A stretch of 64,000 nt of DNA from Phocaeicola plebeius (GTDB lineage: Bacteria; Bacteroidota; Bacteroidia; Bacteroidales; Bacteroidaceae): positions 62,001 through 126,000 of the forward strand of contig SFDG01000001.1 of assembly GCA_004558305.1 (NCBI GenBank), given 5' to 3'. Under the pieces are notes generated by a model that saw only the letters and a program-made list of their open reading frames with translations, searched no databases and was not told where the DNA came from. Positions 35,168-47,010 of this stretch are shown one piece after another; position 1 is the stretch's first letter, and each line of letters starts with the position of its first letter. The translations under genes and the position numbers were made by a program.

Positions 35168-36226
35168 ATGAATACAATGAAACAGAAATGGATGACCATC
35201 CCGATGGCGGTATGCCTGCTGTCAGCCTGTGGAAGCGGCGAAGACACCCGTCAGCCGCTGCACAGCGTGACCACCATCGAGGCCGGTAATGCCAGCCGGC
35301 AGATAGTGAAAACCTTCTCCGGCATCGTGAAGGAGAAAGCCGAAGTGAGTCTGGGATTCCGCACCGGCGGTCAGATTGAGAAAATCCACGTGAAAGAAGG
35401 ACAGCGCATCCGCAGCGGTCAGTTGCTGGCGCAGCTCGACGCTGCCGACTACCAGTTGGCACTGGATGCTTCCGAAGCCCGCTTCGTGCAGCAGCGCGAC
35501 GAACTGGAGCGCCTGAAGCAGCTGAAGGCATCCAAGAGCATCTCGGCCAACGATTATGAAAAGGCCGAGTCGGGATTCAAACAGACGGAGGTGGAACTGA
35601 AATCCAACCGTAACCAGCTGAAGTACACTCGTCTTGCTGCCCCCGCCGACGGCTACGTGCAAAGTGTGAATAAGGAGGAGGCCGAAATGGTCAATGCCGG
35701 TACTCCCGTTTTCCAGCTGCTGATTGACGGACCGATGGAAATCGAGGTGGCCCTGCCTGAGGAAGTTTGCCGTCAGCGCGACCGCATCGCCTCCATCCGC
35801 TGCAAGGCAGCCGGGCGGGAAGTGCCTGTCCGCCTGCTCAACATACTGCCCAAGGCGGATGCCGTACAGCTCTACAAGGCCCTGCTGCTCATTGAAGACC
35901 GGGAGGCCGGCTTGCCGGCCGGCATGAATGTCGAAGTGGATTTCCACCTGCAGAGCGCAAGTGCCGAAGGGACGCTTGCTTTGCCTGTCGGAGCCGTGTT
36001 CCATGCCGAAGGCAAGGATTATGTATGGGTGGTGGGCACTGATTCTACGGTGACGCGCCGCGAGGTGGGCATCGGCAGCATCGACGGTGACGGCAACCTG
36101 GTGATTGCCGCCGGACTGACCGGTGAAGAAAAAATTGTCAAGGCGGGGGTGCATGCTCTTACCGAAGGCGAGAAAGTGAAGGTGCTGCCCCGTCCGGCTA
36201 AAACCAATGTGGGAGGACTTCTGTAA
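35168..36226 (+). CDS. RND efflux periplasmic adaptor subunit (HlyD/MFP family)
   Basis: A 352-residue membrane fusion protein. A lipoprotein signal (LLSAC, C21) anchors it. The barrel-sandwich hybrid (GFRTGGQIEKIHVKEGQRI, split at about 60-80), an alpha-hairpin (about 100-155), and beta-barrel domains are present. It bridges the inner-membrane pump and the outer-membrane channel. Its stop overlaps the ATG of the pump by one base. It is the first gene of a complete tripartite operon. Confidence 0.94.
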   Translation: MNTMKQKWMTIPMAVCLLSACGSGEDTRQPLHSVTTIEAGNASRQIVKTFSGIVKEKAEVSLGFRTGGQIEKIHVKEGQRIRSGQLLAQLDAADYQLALDASEARFVQQRDELERLKQLKASKSISANDYEKAESGFKQTEVELKSNRNQLKYTRLAAPADGYVQSVNKEEAEMVNAGTPVFQLLIDGPMEIEVALPEEVCRQRDRIASIRCKAAGREVPVRLLNILPKADAVQLYKALLLIEDREAGLPAGMNVEVDFHLQSASAEGTLALPVGAVFHAEGKDYVWVVGTDSTVTRREVGIGSIDGDGNLVIAAGLTGEEKIVKAGVHALTEGEKVKVLPRPAKTNVGGLL

Positions 36227-39200
36227 TGTGGGTGGAGCGGTTGACTCAATTTTTCCTGCGGCGTCCCACGTTGTTCTGGAGTGTTCTCGTAGGAATTGTG
36301 CTGGCAGGTATCATCGCCTTTGTGCAGATGCCGAAGCTGGAAGACCCGGCTGTCAGCGTGAAGCAGGCGCAGGTCGTGGCCGTGTACCAGGGGGCCACTG
36401 CCCATGAGGTGGAGCTGAAGGTGGCCAAGGTCATCGAAGACCAGCTCCGTACCCTGCCCGATGTGAAGGAACTTCGCACCGAGTGCCAGAACGGCATGGC
36501 GATGATCACCGTGGAGTTTCTGGAAACGGTGCTGAGCGAACACCTGGAGCAGCACTTCGACTTGCTGCGCCGGAAGATTAACGACGTGAAGTCTCAGTTG
36601 CCCAGCGGCTGCATGGATCCCATCGTCGTCGATGACATGATGGATGTGTACGGCATCTTCTATGCCCTCATCTCCGATGGCTATACGTATCCTGAAATGG
36701 ACCGTTACGCCCAGTACATCCGCAACCACCTGCTCAAGGTGAAAGGCGTGAAGCGTGTCAACATCGTCGGGGTGCGGACTGAGGAGATACAGGTCATTCT
36801 CTCGAAGGAGAAGCTGGCCCGCAACGGCATCGTCCCCACGCAGATCATGATGCAGCTGCAGAACCACGGCAAGGTGGCTGATGTCGGCAAGTACGCAGAC
36901 GATGGACAGCGCATCCAGCTGCGTGTCAGTGAAGGTATTGACAATGAAGAGGATATCCGTGACCTGCTCATCAAGGCCACCAACGGACGGCAGGTGCGCA
37001 TCGGCGACATGGCGGAGGTGCGCCGCACGTACAAGGAACCGCAGACCGGTGGCTTCTTCGTCGACGGCAAGCCTGCACTGGCCCTCTGCATCGCCCTGCA
37101 GGAGGGCGTGGTGGTTCCCGATGTCGGCAAGGCGGTCGACGAACAGCTGGCCCGGACCATGGCGAAACTGCCGGCCGGACTGTCTACCGAAAAGATCTTC
37201 TTCCAGCCCGACAAGGTCGACCAGGCCATCAGCACCTTCGTCGTCAACCTTATCGAGTCGGTGCTCATCGTCATCCTGGTGCTCATCTTCACCATGGGCT
37301 TCCGCAGCGGTGTCATCATCGGTGTGGGACTGATGCTGACCATTGCCGTTTCTTTCCCCATCCTGCTCACCATGGGCACTACTCTGCAGCGCATCTCGCT
37401 GGGGGCCTTCATCATTGCCATGGGAATGCTGGTAGACAACTCCATCGTCATCATGGACGGCATCCTGGTCGACAAGCGGCGCGGACTGGGTCCGAAGACC
37501 TACCTCTACCGCATTGGCAAGAATACCGCTATGCCACTGCTTGGAGCCACCATCATTGCCGCCAGTACTTTCCTCAACTCCTTCCTTTCTCCTGACTCCA
37601 CCGGAGAGTATTCCCGCGACCTCTTCCTGGTGCTGTGCGTCAGCTTGCTGGCCAGTTGGGTCCTCGCCCTCGTGCAGGTTCCCATCTGTGCCAAGTCTTG
37701 GATGCCGGTCCGCGAGCAGAAGCAGGCGAGCAAGAAGGGCGACGGTATGGACTCACCCGTCCACCGGCTGGTCCGCCGCGTGCTTGTCTTTCTCATCGGC
37801 TGGAAAAAGACGGCCGTAGCCGCAGCCGTGGTGTTGCTGGTCATCTGCATGGCAGGCGGCGGTCATGTGAAGAACCTGTTCTTCCCCGACTTCGACTACA
37901 ACCAGTTTGTCATTGAGTACCAGTTGCCCCCGCAGGCCAGTCCCGATCAGGTGCGTAGCGACCTGTTGTCCATCACGGCCGAACTGGACAAGAATCCCAA
38001 GGTCGACCGCGTGGCCATGAGCATGGGCAATGCCCCTGCCCACTACTGCCTCGTGCGCCCCATGACCAGTGGCGGCGACACCTACGGTGAACTGATGGTC
38101 GACTGCAAGGACTTCAAGACGGTGAAGGAAGTGATGGCCGAAATCCGCCCGCAGCTGCGTCAGGCCTATCCCGATGCCTATATCCGTTTCCGCAACTACA
38201 ACTTTTCCATTTCTACTTCCCATCCGGTGGAAGTGCAGTTCCGAGGGCCCGACCCTGCCGTCCTGCGCCACTTGGCCGAACAGGCAGAAGCCATCATGCG
38301 TGAGTGTCCCTATGCCGACCGCTATTCGGTGCAGAACAACTGGCGGCCCGTGAGTAAGTCTCTTGTGGCCGACTTCGCCCAGAAGAACGCCCTGCGTTCC
38401 GGTATCAGCCGCGGCAATGTGGCCGACGCTTTGCTGGCCGCTACAGACGGACTGCCCATCGGTGTGGTGAACGACAACGACAAGATGCTGGTGGTCAACC
38501 TGCTGGTCCGCAATGAAGACGGCTCGCGCATCACGGATCTGAACGATATCCCTGTATGGAGCATGATGAACTTCACGCTCGACGGTGAGGATGTGGCAGG
38601 CCTGATGAGCGGCAGCACGACATCCGACGACCTGCAGGACAACATGTTCCGCAGTGTTCCCCTGAACTCGGTGACCAGCGAGATAGAACCCCGCTGGGAG
38701 GAGTCGTATGTCTACCGCGTCAACGGCGAACGGACCATAGAGGCAGAGTGCGACCCCAATACGACGCTGTTCCATGGCACGGCTGCCAAGGTGGTGGCTG
38801 AAATCAAGGACCAGATTGAGCGCATCCCCTTGCCCGACGGCTATACGATGCAGTGGGCAGGCGAGACCAAGGTGCAGGGCGACTCTACCGACAATATCCT
38901 GCGCTATATGCCGCTGACCATGTTCATCGTGCTCGGCATCCTGCTCCTGCTGTTCAACAACTGGAAGGAAGTCATCCTGATTATTTCCTGCCTGCCTTTC
39001 GTATTCGTCGGCATTATCCCCAGCCTGCTGGTCTTCCGCCAGCCGTTCACGTTCATGGCCATCATCGGTGTCATGGGGCTGATTGGTATGATGACGAAAA
39101 ACGCCATTGTGCTGGTGGACGAGATCAACCGCCTCTACAAGGAGGAGCGGCGCTCGGCGTTCGACAGTGTGGTGACGGCCACGGTCAGCCGTGTGCGGCC

Positions 39201-39378
39201 GGTCATCATGGCTTCGCTGACCACCATCCTGGGTATGGCTCCCTTGCTGGGCGACCCCATGTATGGATCGATGGCCATCACCATCATGGCCGGACTGACC
39301 ATGGGTACGTTGATTACCCTGGTCTTCTTGCCGGTTGTCTATTCAACCCTGTTCCATGTGAAAGTGGAGAACCCTTAA
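36226..39378 (+). CDS. RND efflux transporter permease (AcrB/HAE family)
   Basis: A 1050-residue inner-membrane proton antiporter with 12 predicted membrane spans and two large periplasmic loops. The proton-relay Asp of TM4 is near residue 404 in GMLVDNSIV, and MTKNAIVLVDE marks TM10. The start overlaps the adaptor stop (TAATG), showing translational coupling. Substrates are unknown; antibiotics, bile compounds or metabolites are possible. It is regulated perhaps by the divergent AraC-type protein. Confidence 0.96.
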   Translation: MWVERLTQFFLRRPTLFWSVLVGIVLAGIIAFVQMPKLEDPAVSVKQAQVVAVYQGATAHEVELKVAKVIEDQLRTLPDVKELRTECQNGMAMITVEFLETVLSEHLEQHFDLLRRKINDVKSQLPSGCMDPIVVDDMMDVYGIFYALISDGYTYPEMDRYAQYIRNHLLKVKGVKRVNIVGVRTEEIQVILSKEKLARNGIVPTQIMMQLQNHGKVADVGKYADDGQRIQLRVSEGIDNEEDIRDLLIKATNGRQVRIGDMAEVRRTYKEPQTGGFFVDGKPALALCIALQEGVVVPDVGKAVDEQLARTMAKLPAGLSTEKIFFQPDKVDQAISTFVVNLIESVLIVILVLIFTMGFRSGVIIGVGLMLTIAVSFPILLTMGTTLQRISLGAFIIAMGMLVDNSIVIMDGILVDKRRGLGPKTYLYRIGKNTAMPLLGATIIAASTFLNSFLSPDSTGEYSRDLFLVLCVSLLASWVLALVQVPICAKSWMPVREQKQASKKGDGMDSPVHRLVRRVLVFLIGWKKTAVAAAVVLLVICMAGGGHVKNLFFPDFDYNQFVIEYQLPPQASPDQVRSDLLSITAELDKNPKVDRVAMSMGNAPAHYCLVRPMTSGGDTYGELMVDCKDFKTVKEVMAEIRPQLRQAYPDAYIRFRNYNFSISTSHPVEVQFRGPDPAVLRHLAEQAEAIMRECPYADRYSVQNNWRPVSKSLVADFAQKNALRSGISRGNVADALLAATDGLPIGVVNDNDKMLVVNLLVRNEDGSRITDLNDIPVWSMMNFTLDGEDVAGLMSGSTTSDDLQDNMFRSVPLNSVTSEIEPRWEESYVYRVNGERTIEAECDPNTTLFHGTAAKVVAEIKDQIERIPLPDGYTMQWAGETKVQGDSTDNILRYMPLTMFIVLGILLLLFNNWKEVILIISCLPFVFVGIIPSLLVFRQPFTFMAIIGVMGLIGMMTKNAIVLVDEINRLYKEERRSAFDSVVTATVSRVRPVIMASLTTILGMAPLLGDPMYGSMAITIMAGLTMGTLITLVFLPVVYSTLFHVKVENP

Positions 39379-39391
39379 AAACAAAGAAACC

Positions 39392-40696
39392 ATGAACAAG
39401 ATACTGATGATATCCCTTTGGGCACTGGTCTCGGCAACCGGTGCCACCGCTCAGACCGAACTCCGGCTGACGCGCGAAGAATGCCGACAAATGGCTTTGG
39501 CCCACGACGAACGGCTGCGCCAGGAGCAGAACCGCCTGACGGCAGCCGGACTGGATCGACAGATTGCCCGTACGAAATACCTCCCTCAACTGGACGGTAG
39601 CCTGATTGGCTTGTCCAGTACGGATATGGATATGGGAGAGATGACCATGCAGATGCGGGGAGTCTATGATGCAGGCCTCTCGCTGCAGCAGCCCCTCTAT
39701 GCCGGCGGACAGATTATGGCGGCCAACCGCTTGGCCCGCATCGGCGTGGAGAGTGCCCAGGAGCAGGTGCGGAAGACCCGTATGGAGGTCATTGCCGATG
39801 CCGACAATTCCTATTTCACCCTGTTGGCTGTCCGCGAGAAGGTGAAGATGCTGCAGGCTTACCGCCAGCAGATGGAGGCCCTCTACCGCCAGGTGGAGGC
39901 CAACGTGACGGCAGAGATGGCGACGCAGAACGAGCTGCTCCGCATTACGGCCAAACGCAGTGAGATTGACTACCAGTTCCAGAAGGCCGTTAACGGCGAG
40001 AACCTGTGCCGGATGTCACTGTGCCAGGCTTTGGGCATCGACCTGCAGACCCCTGTCGTGGTATGCGATTCGGTATTGACGGCCACTCCTCCCGAAGGAC
40101 TCGACGAGAGCATCGATGCGCGTCCCGAACTGGCCTTGCTGTTCAAGCAGGTAGAAGCCAAGCAGCAGCAGGTCAAGATGGAACGCGCAGGCTATCTGCC
40201 CACTGTCGGCCTGGGGCTGGGCTATTCCTATTATGGCAACATCAAGACCAAGGGGCAGGTGGTACTGGAAGACGGGAGCGTTGTTCCCTTTACCAAGACC
40301 ACGAAAGACGGGATGGCTTTTGCTATGCTGTCTGTGAACATTCCCTTGTGGCACTGGGGGGCGAACCTGAAGAAGGTGAAGGTGGCGAAACTGGAACTGG
40401 ACAATGCCCGTCTGGATCTGCAGCGCAACACCCAGCTGATGGGTATTGAGGCGCGTCAGGCCGTACAGAACCTGACGGACGGTTACCGCATGGTGCAGAC
40501 AGCGCGCGACGGACGTTCCCAGGCCGACGAGAACCTGCGCGTCATGCAGCAGCAGTACGACCATGGCCTGTGTACCCTCACCGACTTGCTCGACGCACAG
40601 ACGCAGTGGCAGCAGGCCCGCAGCAATCATATTGAGGCCGAAACCCAGTACAAGATTTACGAAACCGAGTACCTGCGTGTGACGGGACGGCTGTAG
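39392..40696 (+). CDS. TolC family outer membrane efflux protein
   Basis: A 434-residue outer-membrane channel. Signal peptide residues 1-21 (ATAQ), then two TolC-like repeats of coiled coil and beta-strands, with ECRQMALAHDERLR and a matching second repeat near RPELALLFKQVEAK. It forms the exit duct for the upstream pump and starts 13 bp after it. Confidence 0.95.
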   Translation: MNKILMISLWALVSATGATAQTELRLTREECRQMALAHDERLRQEQNRLTAAGLDRQIARTKYLPQLDGSLIGLSSTDMDMGEMTMQMRGVYDAGLSLQQPLYAGGQIMAANRLARIGVESAQEQVRKTRMEVIADADNSYFTLLAVREKVKMLQAYRQQMEALYRQVEANVTAEMATQNELLRITAKRSEIDYQFQKAVNGENLCRMSLCQALGIDLQTPVVVCDSVLTATPPEGLDESIDARPELALLFKQVEAKQQQVKMERAGYLPTVGLGLGYSYYGNIKTKGQVVLEDGSVVPFTKTTKDGMAFAMLSVNIPLWHWGANLKKVKVAKLELDNARLDLQRNTQLMGIEARQAVQNLTDGYRMVQTARDGRSQADENLRVMQQQYDHGLCTLTDLLDAQTQWQQARSNHIEAETQYKIYETEYLRVTGRL

Positions 40697-40704
40697 TGCC
40701 ACCG

Positions 40705-40727
40705 TCACACGTCGTGTGAAACGATTC
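40705..40727. repeat. TCACACG palindromic module, copy 1
   Basis: TCACACG-T-CGTGTGA, with 7-bp perfect arms, followed by AACGATTC. The reverse complement of the 23-nt unit matches 62960-62982 with one difference. Confidence 0.65.
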
Positions 40728-40730
40728 TAT

Positions 40731-40850
40731 AATGACATGTGACACTTGTCATTGGTAACGAAGTGAAGGATCTGTAAACATACACTGACGCTTTACAGAT
40801 TGGCTTTCCCCTTCGGGCCGCCGAACGTTGTTTCTTCACTTCGTTCCCTT
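40731..40850. repeat. Dispersed intergenic repeat, copy after the TolC gene
   Basis: AATGACA and TGTCATT arms (40731-40737 and 40747-40753) precede AACGAAGTGAAGGATCTG. Facing pieces CAGATTGG and TTCTTCACTTCGTTC occur downstream up to about 40850. It is a member of the family at 34969-35044. Confidence 0.5.
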
Positions 40851-41102
40851 TGATTTGCATTGTTTTGGAATACGGCTGAAAGTATTTAATTGGGTGGTTT
40901 GGAAGAAACAGGTCAGCTAACTGTACAGGTAACCCATGCTTGGTCTGGATAATATCTATATTCGGTTGGGAACGTCATGCCAACGGTTATAGGACACCAC
41001 GAACAACAGTGCAAGTGAGGGATGGAAAAGGTATCTGCTGATGTCCTGACAGTGATGCTTCTATACTTCTGATGGTACTTGCTGATATCTTTTGCCCGCT
41101 CT

Positions 41103-41168
41103 CAAAAGTTCCTCTGCCAGCTACCAAAAGTTCCTTTGCACGCTGTCAAAAACTCATCTGCTTGCTAT
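41103..41168. repeat. Three 22-bp direct repeats
   Basis: Units at 41103-41124, 41125-41146 and 41147-41168 have the consensus CAAAAGTTCCTYTGCNNGCT plus two bases. Pairwise identity is about 16-17 of 22. A weaker unit may precede at 41081-41102. The period equals about two DNA turns. Confidence 0.7.
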
Positions 41169-41251
41169 CAACCCCTTTTTTGTTATCGATACTCCCATGG
41201 CTGTCCGGGAATCATCTTGCTGCCTCCCTTTGGCTCTTTCATCCTGGAAAG

Positions 41252-41285
41252 CAGATGCTTCCTTGCGTTCAGCAGCATGACAATT
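41252..41285. repeat. Half copy of the dispersed intergenic repeat
   Basis: CAGATGCTTCCTTGCGTTCAG followed by CAGCATGACAATT closely matches the right arm of the copy at 35017-35046. No left arm is seen nearby. Confidence 0.6.
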
Positions 41286-41391
41286 AGCTCCAGGCATAAC
41301 GAGGTTGTTGTTCGTGGTAGGCTTCGTAAGTGCTTGTGAATTGCTCTGGCGCACCGCCCGCACGAGAACTCCGGCCGTTGGCTGGGGAGAA

Positions 41392-41940
41392 CTAACAATC
41401 TATTCGGGCCGTCTTCAGCAATGTGCCGTCTAACTGATAGACGCACAGCTCTCCGTTTTCGTAGACAGCGAAAGTGGGGACATTGCCACCTTTCGGAAAG
41501 GTGATGGAGCCGGTGTTGCAGACCAGGGTGCCGGCAGCATTCGGTTCGAGCTTCCACAGATGGGTGTGTCCGTAGAGGAAGGCATCGAAACTACCTTTGG
41601 GGAGATTGGCTTCGTTGTAAACATGACCATGCGTGAGGAACAGCCGCTTGCCGTTGTCTACCAGCAGGGCATAATCGGCCAGGATGGGGAAGTCCAGCAG
41701 CATCTGGTCTACCTCCGAGTCGCAGTTGCCCCGGATGGCGATGATGCGGTCGGACAGGGCATTGAGGCGTTCTGCAATCCCTTTCGGGTCGAGTCCGTGT
41801 GGCAGTCCGTTGCGTGGGCCGTAGTTCAGGATATCGCCCAGCAGGCAGAGCATATCGCAATGTTCGGCGGCGTAGAAGGCCAGTACCTGCTCCAAGGCAG
41901 GGAGTGAGCCGTGAATGTCGGAAACAATCAGGTATTTCAT
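41392..41940 (-). CDS. YfcE/MJ0936-type metallophosphodiesterase
   Basis: A 182-residue calcineurin-like phosphoesterase. Metal ligands are seen in SDIHGS (about 7-12), GDILNYGPRN (about 36-45), GNCD (about 72-75), THGH (about 101-104), and GHTH (about 126-129). Small members of this family hydrolyse phosphodiesters, and true physiological substrates are unclear. It is a single gene. A -7-like box (TATCTTCG on minus) is at 41980-41987. Confidence 0.93.
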   Translation of the reverse strand: MKYLIVSDIHGSLPALEQVLAFYAAEHCDMLCLLGDILNYGPRNGLPHGLDPKGIAERLNALSDRIIAIRGNCDSEVDQMLLDFPILADYALLVDNGKRLFLTHGHVYNEANLPKGSFDAFLYGHTHLWKLEPNAAGTLVCNTGSITFPKGGNVPTFAVYENGELCVYQLDGTLLKTARIDC

Positions 41941-41979
41941 GATGTATAGGTTTAATCGTGGATGTTGATATTTATGGTG

Positions 41980-41987
41980 CGAAGATA
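41980..41987 (-). promoter_or_regulatory. Promoter -7-like box for the phosphodiesterase gene
   Basis: The minus strand reads TATCTTCG (one mismatch), 40 bp upstream of the ATG at 41940 and next to the nifJ terminator. Confidence 0.45.
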
Positions 41988-41988
41988 C

Positions 41989-42029
41989 AAAAAAAGCGGC
42001 GGCCCTCGCGATAGGCCGCCGCTTTTTTT
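41989..42029 (-). terminator. Strong terminator after nifJ
   Basis: A perfect 16-bp inverted repeat: arms 41989-42004 and 42014-42029 with a 9-nt loop. The stem core is GCGGCGGCC flanked by seven A and seven T. It lies 24 bp past the nifJ stop. Confidence 0.9.
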
Positions 42030-42052
42030 AGTTTGTAATCAGAATCATTCGA

Positions 42053-45610
<3,558 letters not shown>

Positions 45611-45697
45611 ACAATTACTAAAAATTAGTTGATAATTATACTTTAAAAGTAATTTCTTCCAAATAGCGACCTTCTTCCTTCCCGGGGAGCCTGGTCC

Positions 45698-46876
45698 TCA
45701 ATAGAGGAACCCGAACAGCCAGAGTGGGATATGGTTTCCGTGTCCTATCTCCATTTTATGCATGGCATACCACGTTCCCGGAATCGGCTTGAACTTGTTG
45801 TATTCGCCGCAGATGCGGAAATTCGTTGTCTCGTCTACGAGGAAGGAACTCCCTTTGTCCCCTTTGTTTACTTTATGGTCTTTCCACAGCGAGTTGACAA
45901 AGAAGGTTTCCCACACGTTTTGTTCTTCCACTTTCACCGGGTAGATGCTGTACATCAAGTTGGTGTTGTGCATCATGATTTTGGCCGGCTTCTTGGGGAA
46001 GACTTCGTCCTTCGGGTACACCATGTTAATCAGCCTGGCGTCGGCAAGGTACTTGATATAGTTCATCACCGTGGCACGCGAGGTCTGGATGTCGGCGGCA
46101 AGCTGGCTCACATTCGGAGCCACCGGTCCGTCAACCGCAAGCAAATATAGTAATTTTTTTATTCTCGAAAGGTATTTCAATTCAATTTGTTTGATTAAAA
46201 GTATATCTACTTCAATCATCATGTTCATGGTCTTGAGCAAGTTCTCTGAAAAGTTCCTCTTTTCGAGAAAAAAAGGATAAAATCCGTGGTGCAGGTAGTC
46301 TTGAAAATAATTCAGCGGGTGGACATAGGGGAGGATGGTTTTGGCCAGATGTTCGTGGTTGTTCAGGATTTCGTCGAGACTGAACGGCGAAAAATGGTTG
46401 TCGGTCTGCAGGTTCAGGTATTCGCGGAACGAGAAACCGCGCAGGTTGTACGATTTGACAATGCCGTTCAGTTCGGGATTCTCGTCTTTCAGACGCATGA
46501 CCGACGAACCGGTGAAGACCATCTTCAGGTGGGGATAGCGGTCGTAGCACGTGCGCAGGTCGTGGCTCCAGTGGGGCAGCTTGAAAACTTGGTCGATGAG
46601 CAGCACCTTTCCGCCACGGCGAACAAACTCGCCGGCAAAATCCACCAGGCTATACTGGGAAAAGTAAAAATTATTCATGTTGACGAACAAGCACGAACGG
46701 TCCAGCCCGAACTTTTCCTTGGCATATTGCAGCAGAAAAGTCGTTTTTCCCACTCCACGGGTACCCTTGATGCCTATCAAACGGTCGTTCCAGTTGATTT
46801 CATCCATCAGTGCCCGACGGACTGGAGCGTTCGTGTGTTCCACCAAATAGCTATGTGTTCTGTAAAATGCTTCCAT
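45698..46876 (-). CDS. AAA+ ATPase with DUF4143-type C-terminal domain
   Basis: A 392-residue protein. Walker A GTRGVGKT is at 38-45. Walker B reads VLLIDQ (D95, Q96), where the usual catalytic Glu after Asp is replaced by Gln. A sensor-like FTGSSVM follows, then a C-terminal helical DUF4143-like domain (about 215-350) with a winged-helix segment. Function is unknown; such proteins are common and variable in Bacteroidetes. It is a single gene behind a -7 box at 46896-46903. Confidence 0.88.
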   Translation of the reverse strand: MEAFYRTHSYLVEHTNAPVRRALMDEINWNDRLIGIKGTRGVGKTTFLLQYAKEKFGLDRSCLFVNMNNFYFSQYSLVDFAGEFVRRGGKVLLIDQVFKLPHWSHDLRTCYDRYPHLKMVFTGSSVMRLKDENPELNGIVKSYNLRGFSFREYLNLQTDNHFSPFSLDEILNNHEHLAKTILPYVHPLNYFQDYLHHGFYPFFLEKRNFSENLLKTMNMMIEVDILLIKQIELKYLSRIKKLLYLLAVDGPVAPNVSQLAADIQTSRATVMNYIKYLADARLINMVYPKDEVFPKKPAKIMMHNTNLMYSIYPVKVEEQNVWETFFVNSLWKDHKVNKGDKGSSFLVDETTNFRICGEYNKFKPIPGTWYAMHKMEIGHGNHIPLWLFGFLY

Positions 46877-46895
46877 GAATTCTGATTACTTGCTG

Positions 46896-46903
46896 CAAAT
46901 ATA
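46896..46903 (-). promoter_or_regulatory. Promoter -7 box for the DUF4143-type ATPase gene
   Basis: The minus strand reads TATATTTG, matching TAnnTTTG, 20 bp upstream of the start at 46876. Confidence 0.6.
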
Positions 46904-46998
46904 CGAAGTCTTCCTTATATTGCCAACTGGAGTTGACAAAAAATGAAGGAATTTTTCGGATTGTGTGCAGGAAAGGAGCTGAATGTACAAAAAAGGTG

Positions 46999-47006
46999 TA
47001 TCTTTG
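46999..47006 (+). promoter_or_regulatory. Promoter -7 box almost touching the start of the ATP-grasp-like gene
   Basis: TATCTTTG ends only 4 bp before the ATG at 47011. If used as in other Bacteroidetes promoters, transcription would begin at or very near the start codon, giving a leaderless or near-leaderless mRNA. Confidence 0.6.
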
Positions 47007-47010
47007 TGGT

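Larger units (their letters stand above)
40697..41391. other. 695-bp gene-free region with several repeat types
   Basis: No convincing coding sequence. From left to right it holds a TCACACG palindrome with conserved flank (40705-40727), a dispersed-repeat copy (40731-40850), about 230 bp without visible structure, three 22-bp direct repeats (41103-41168), and a half copy of the dispersed repeat (41252-41285). Short open frames across the repeats change frame relative to the unit and are not coding. Confidence 0.7.

Noticed and set aside
41103..41168. CRISPR array
   Set aside because: The 22-bp units are directly adjacent, without spacers, and differ from each other; no cas gene is near.
41072..41339. 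Small hydrophobic open frames over the 22-bp repeats
   Set aside because: The repeat period is not a multiple of three, so peptide units do not repeat; start and composition give no support.
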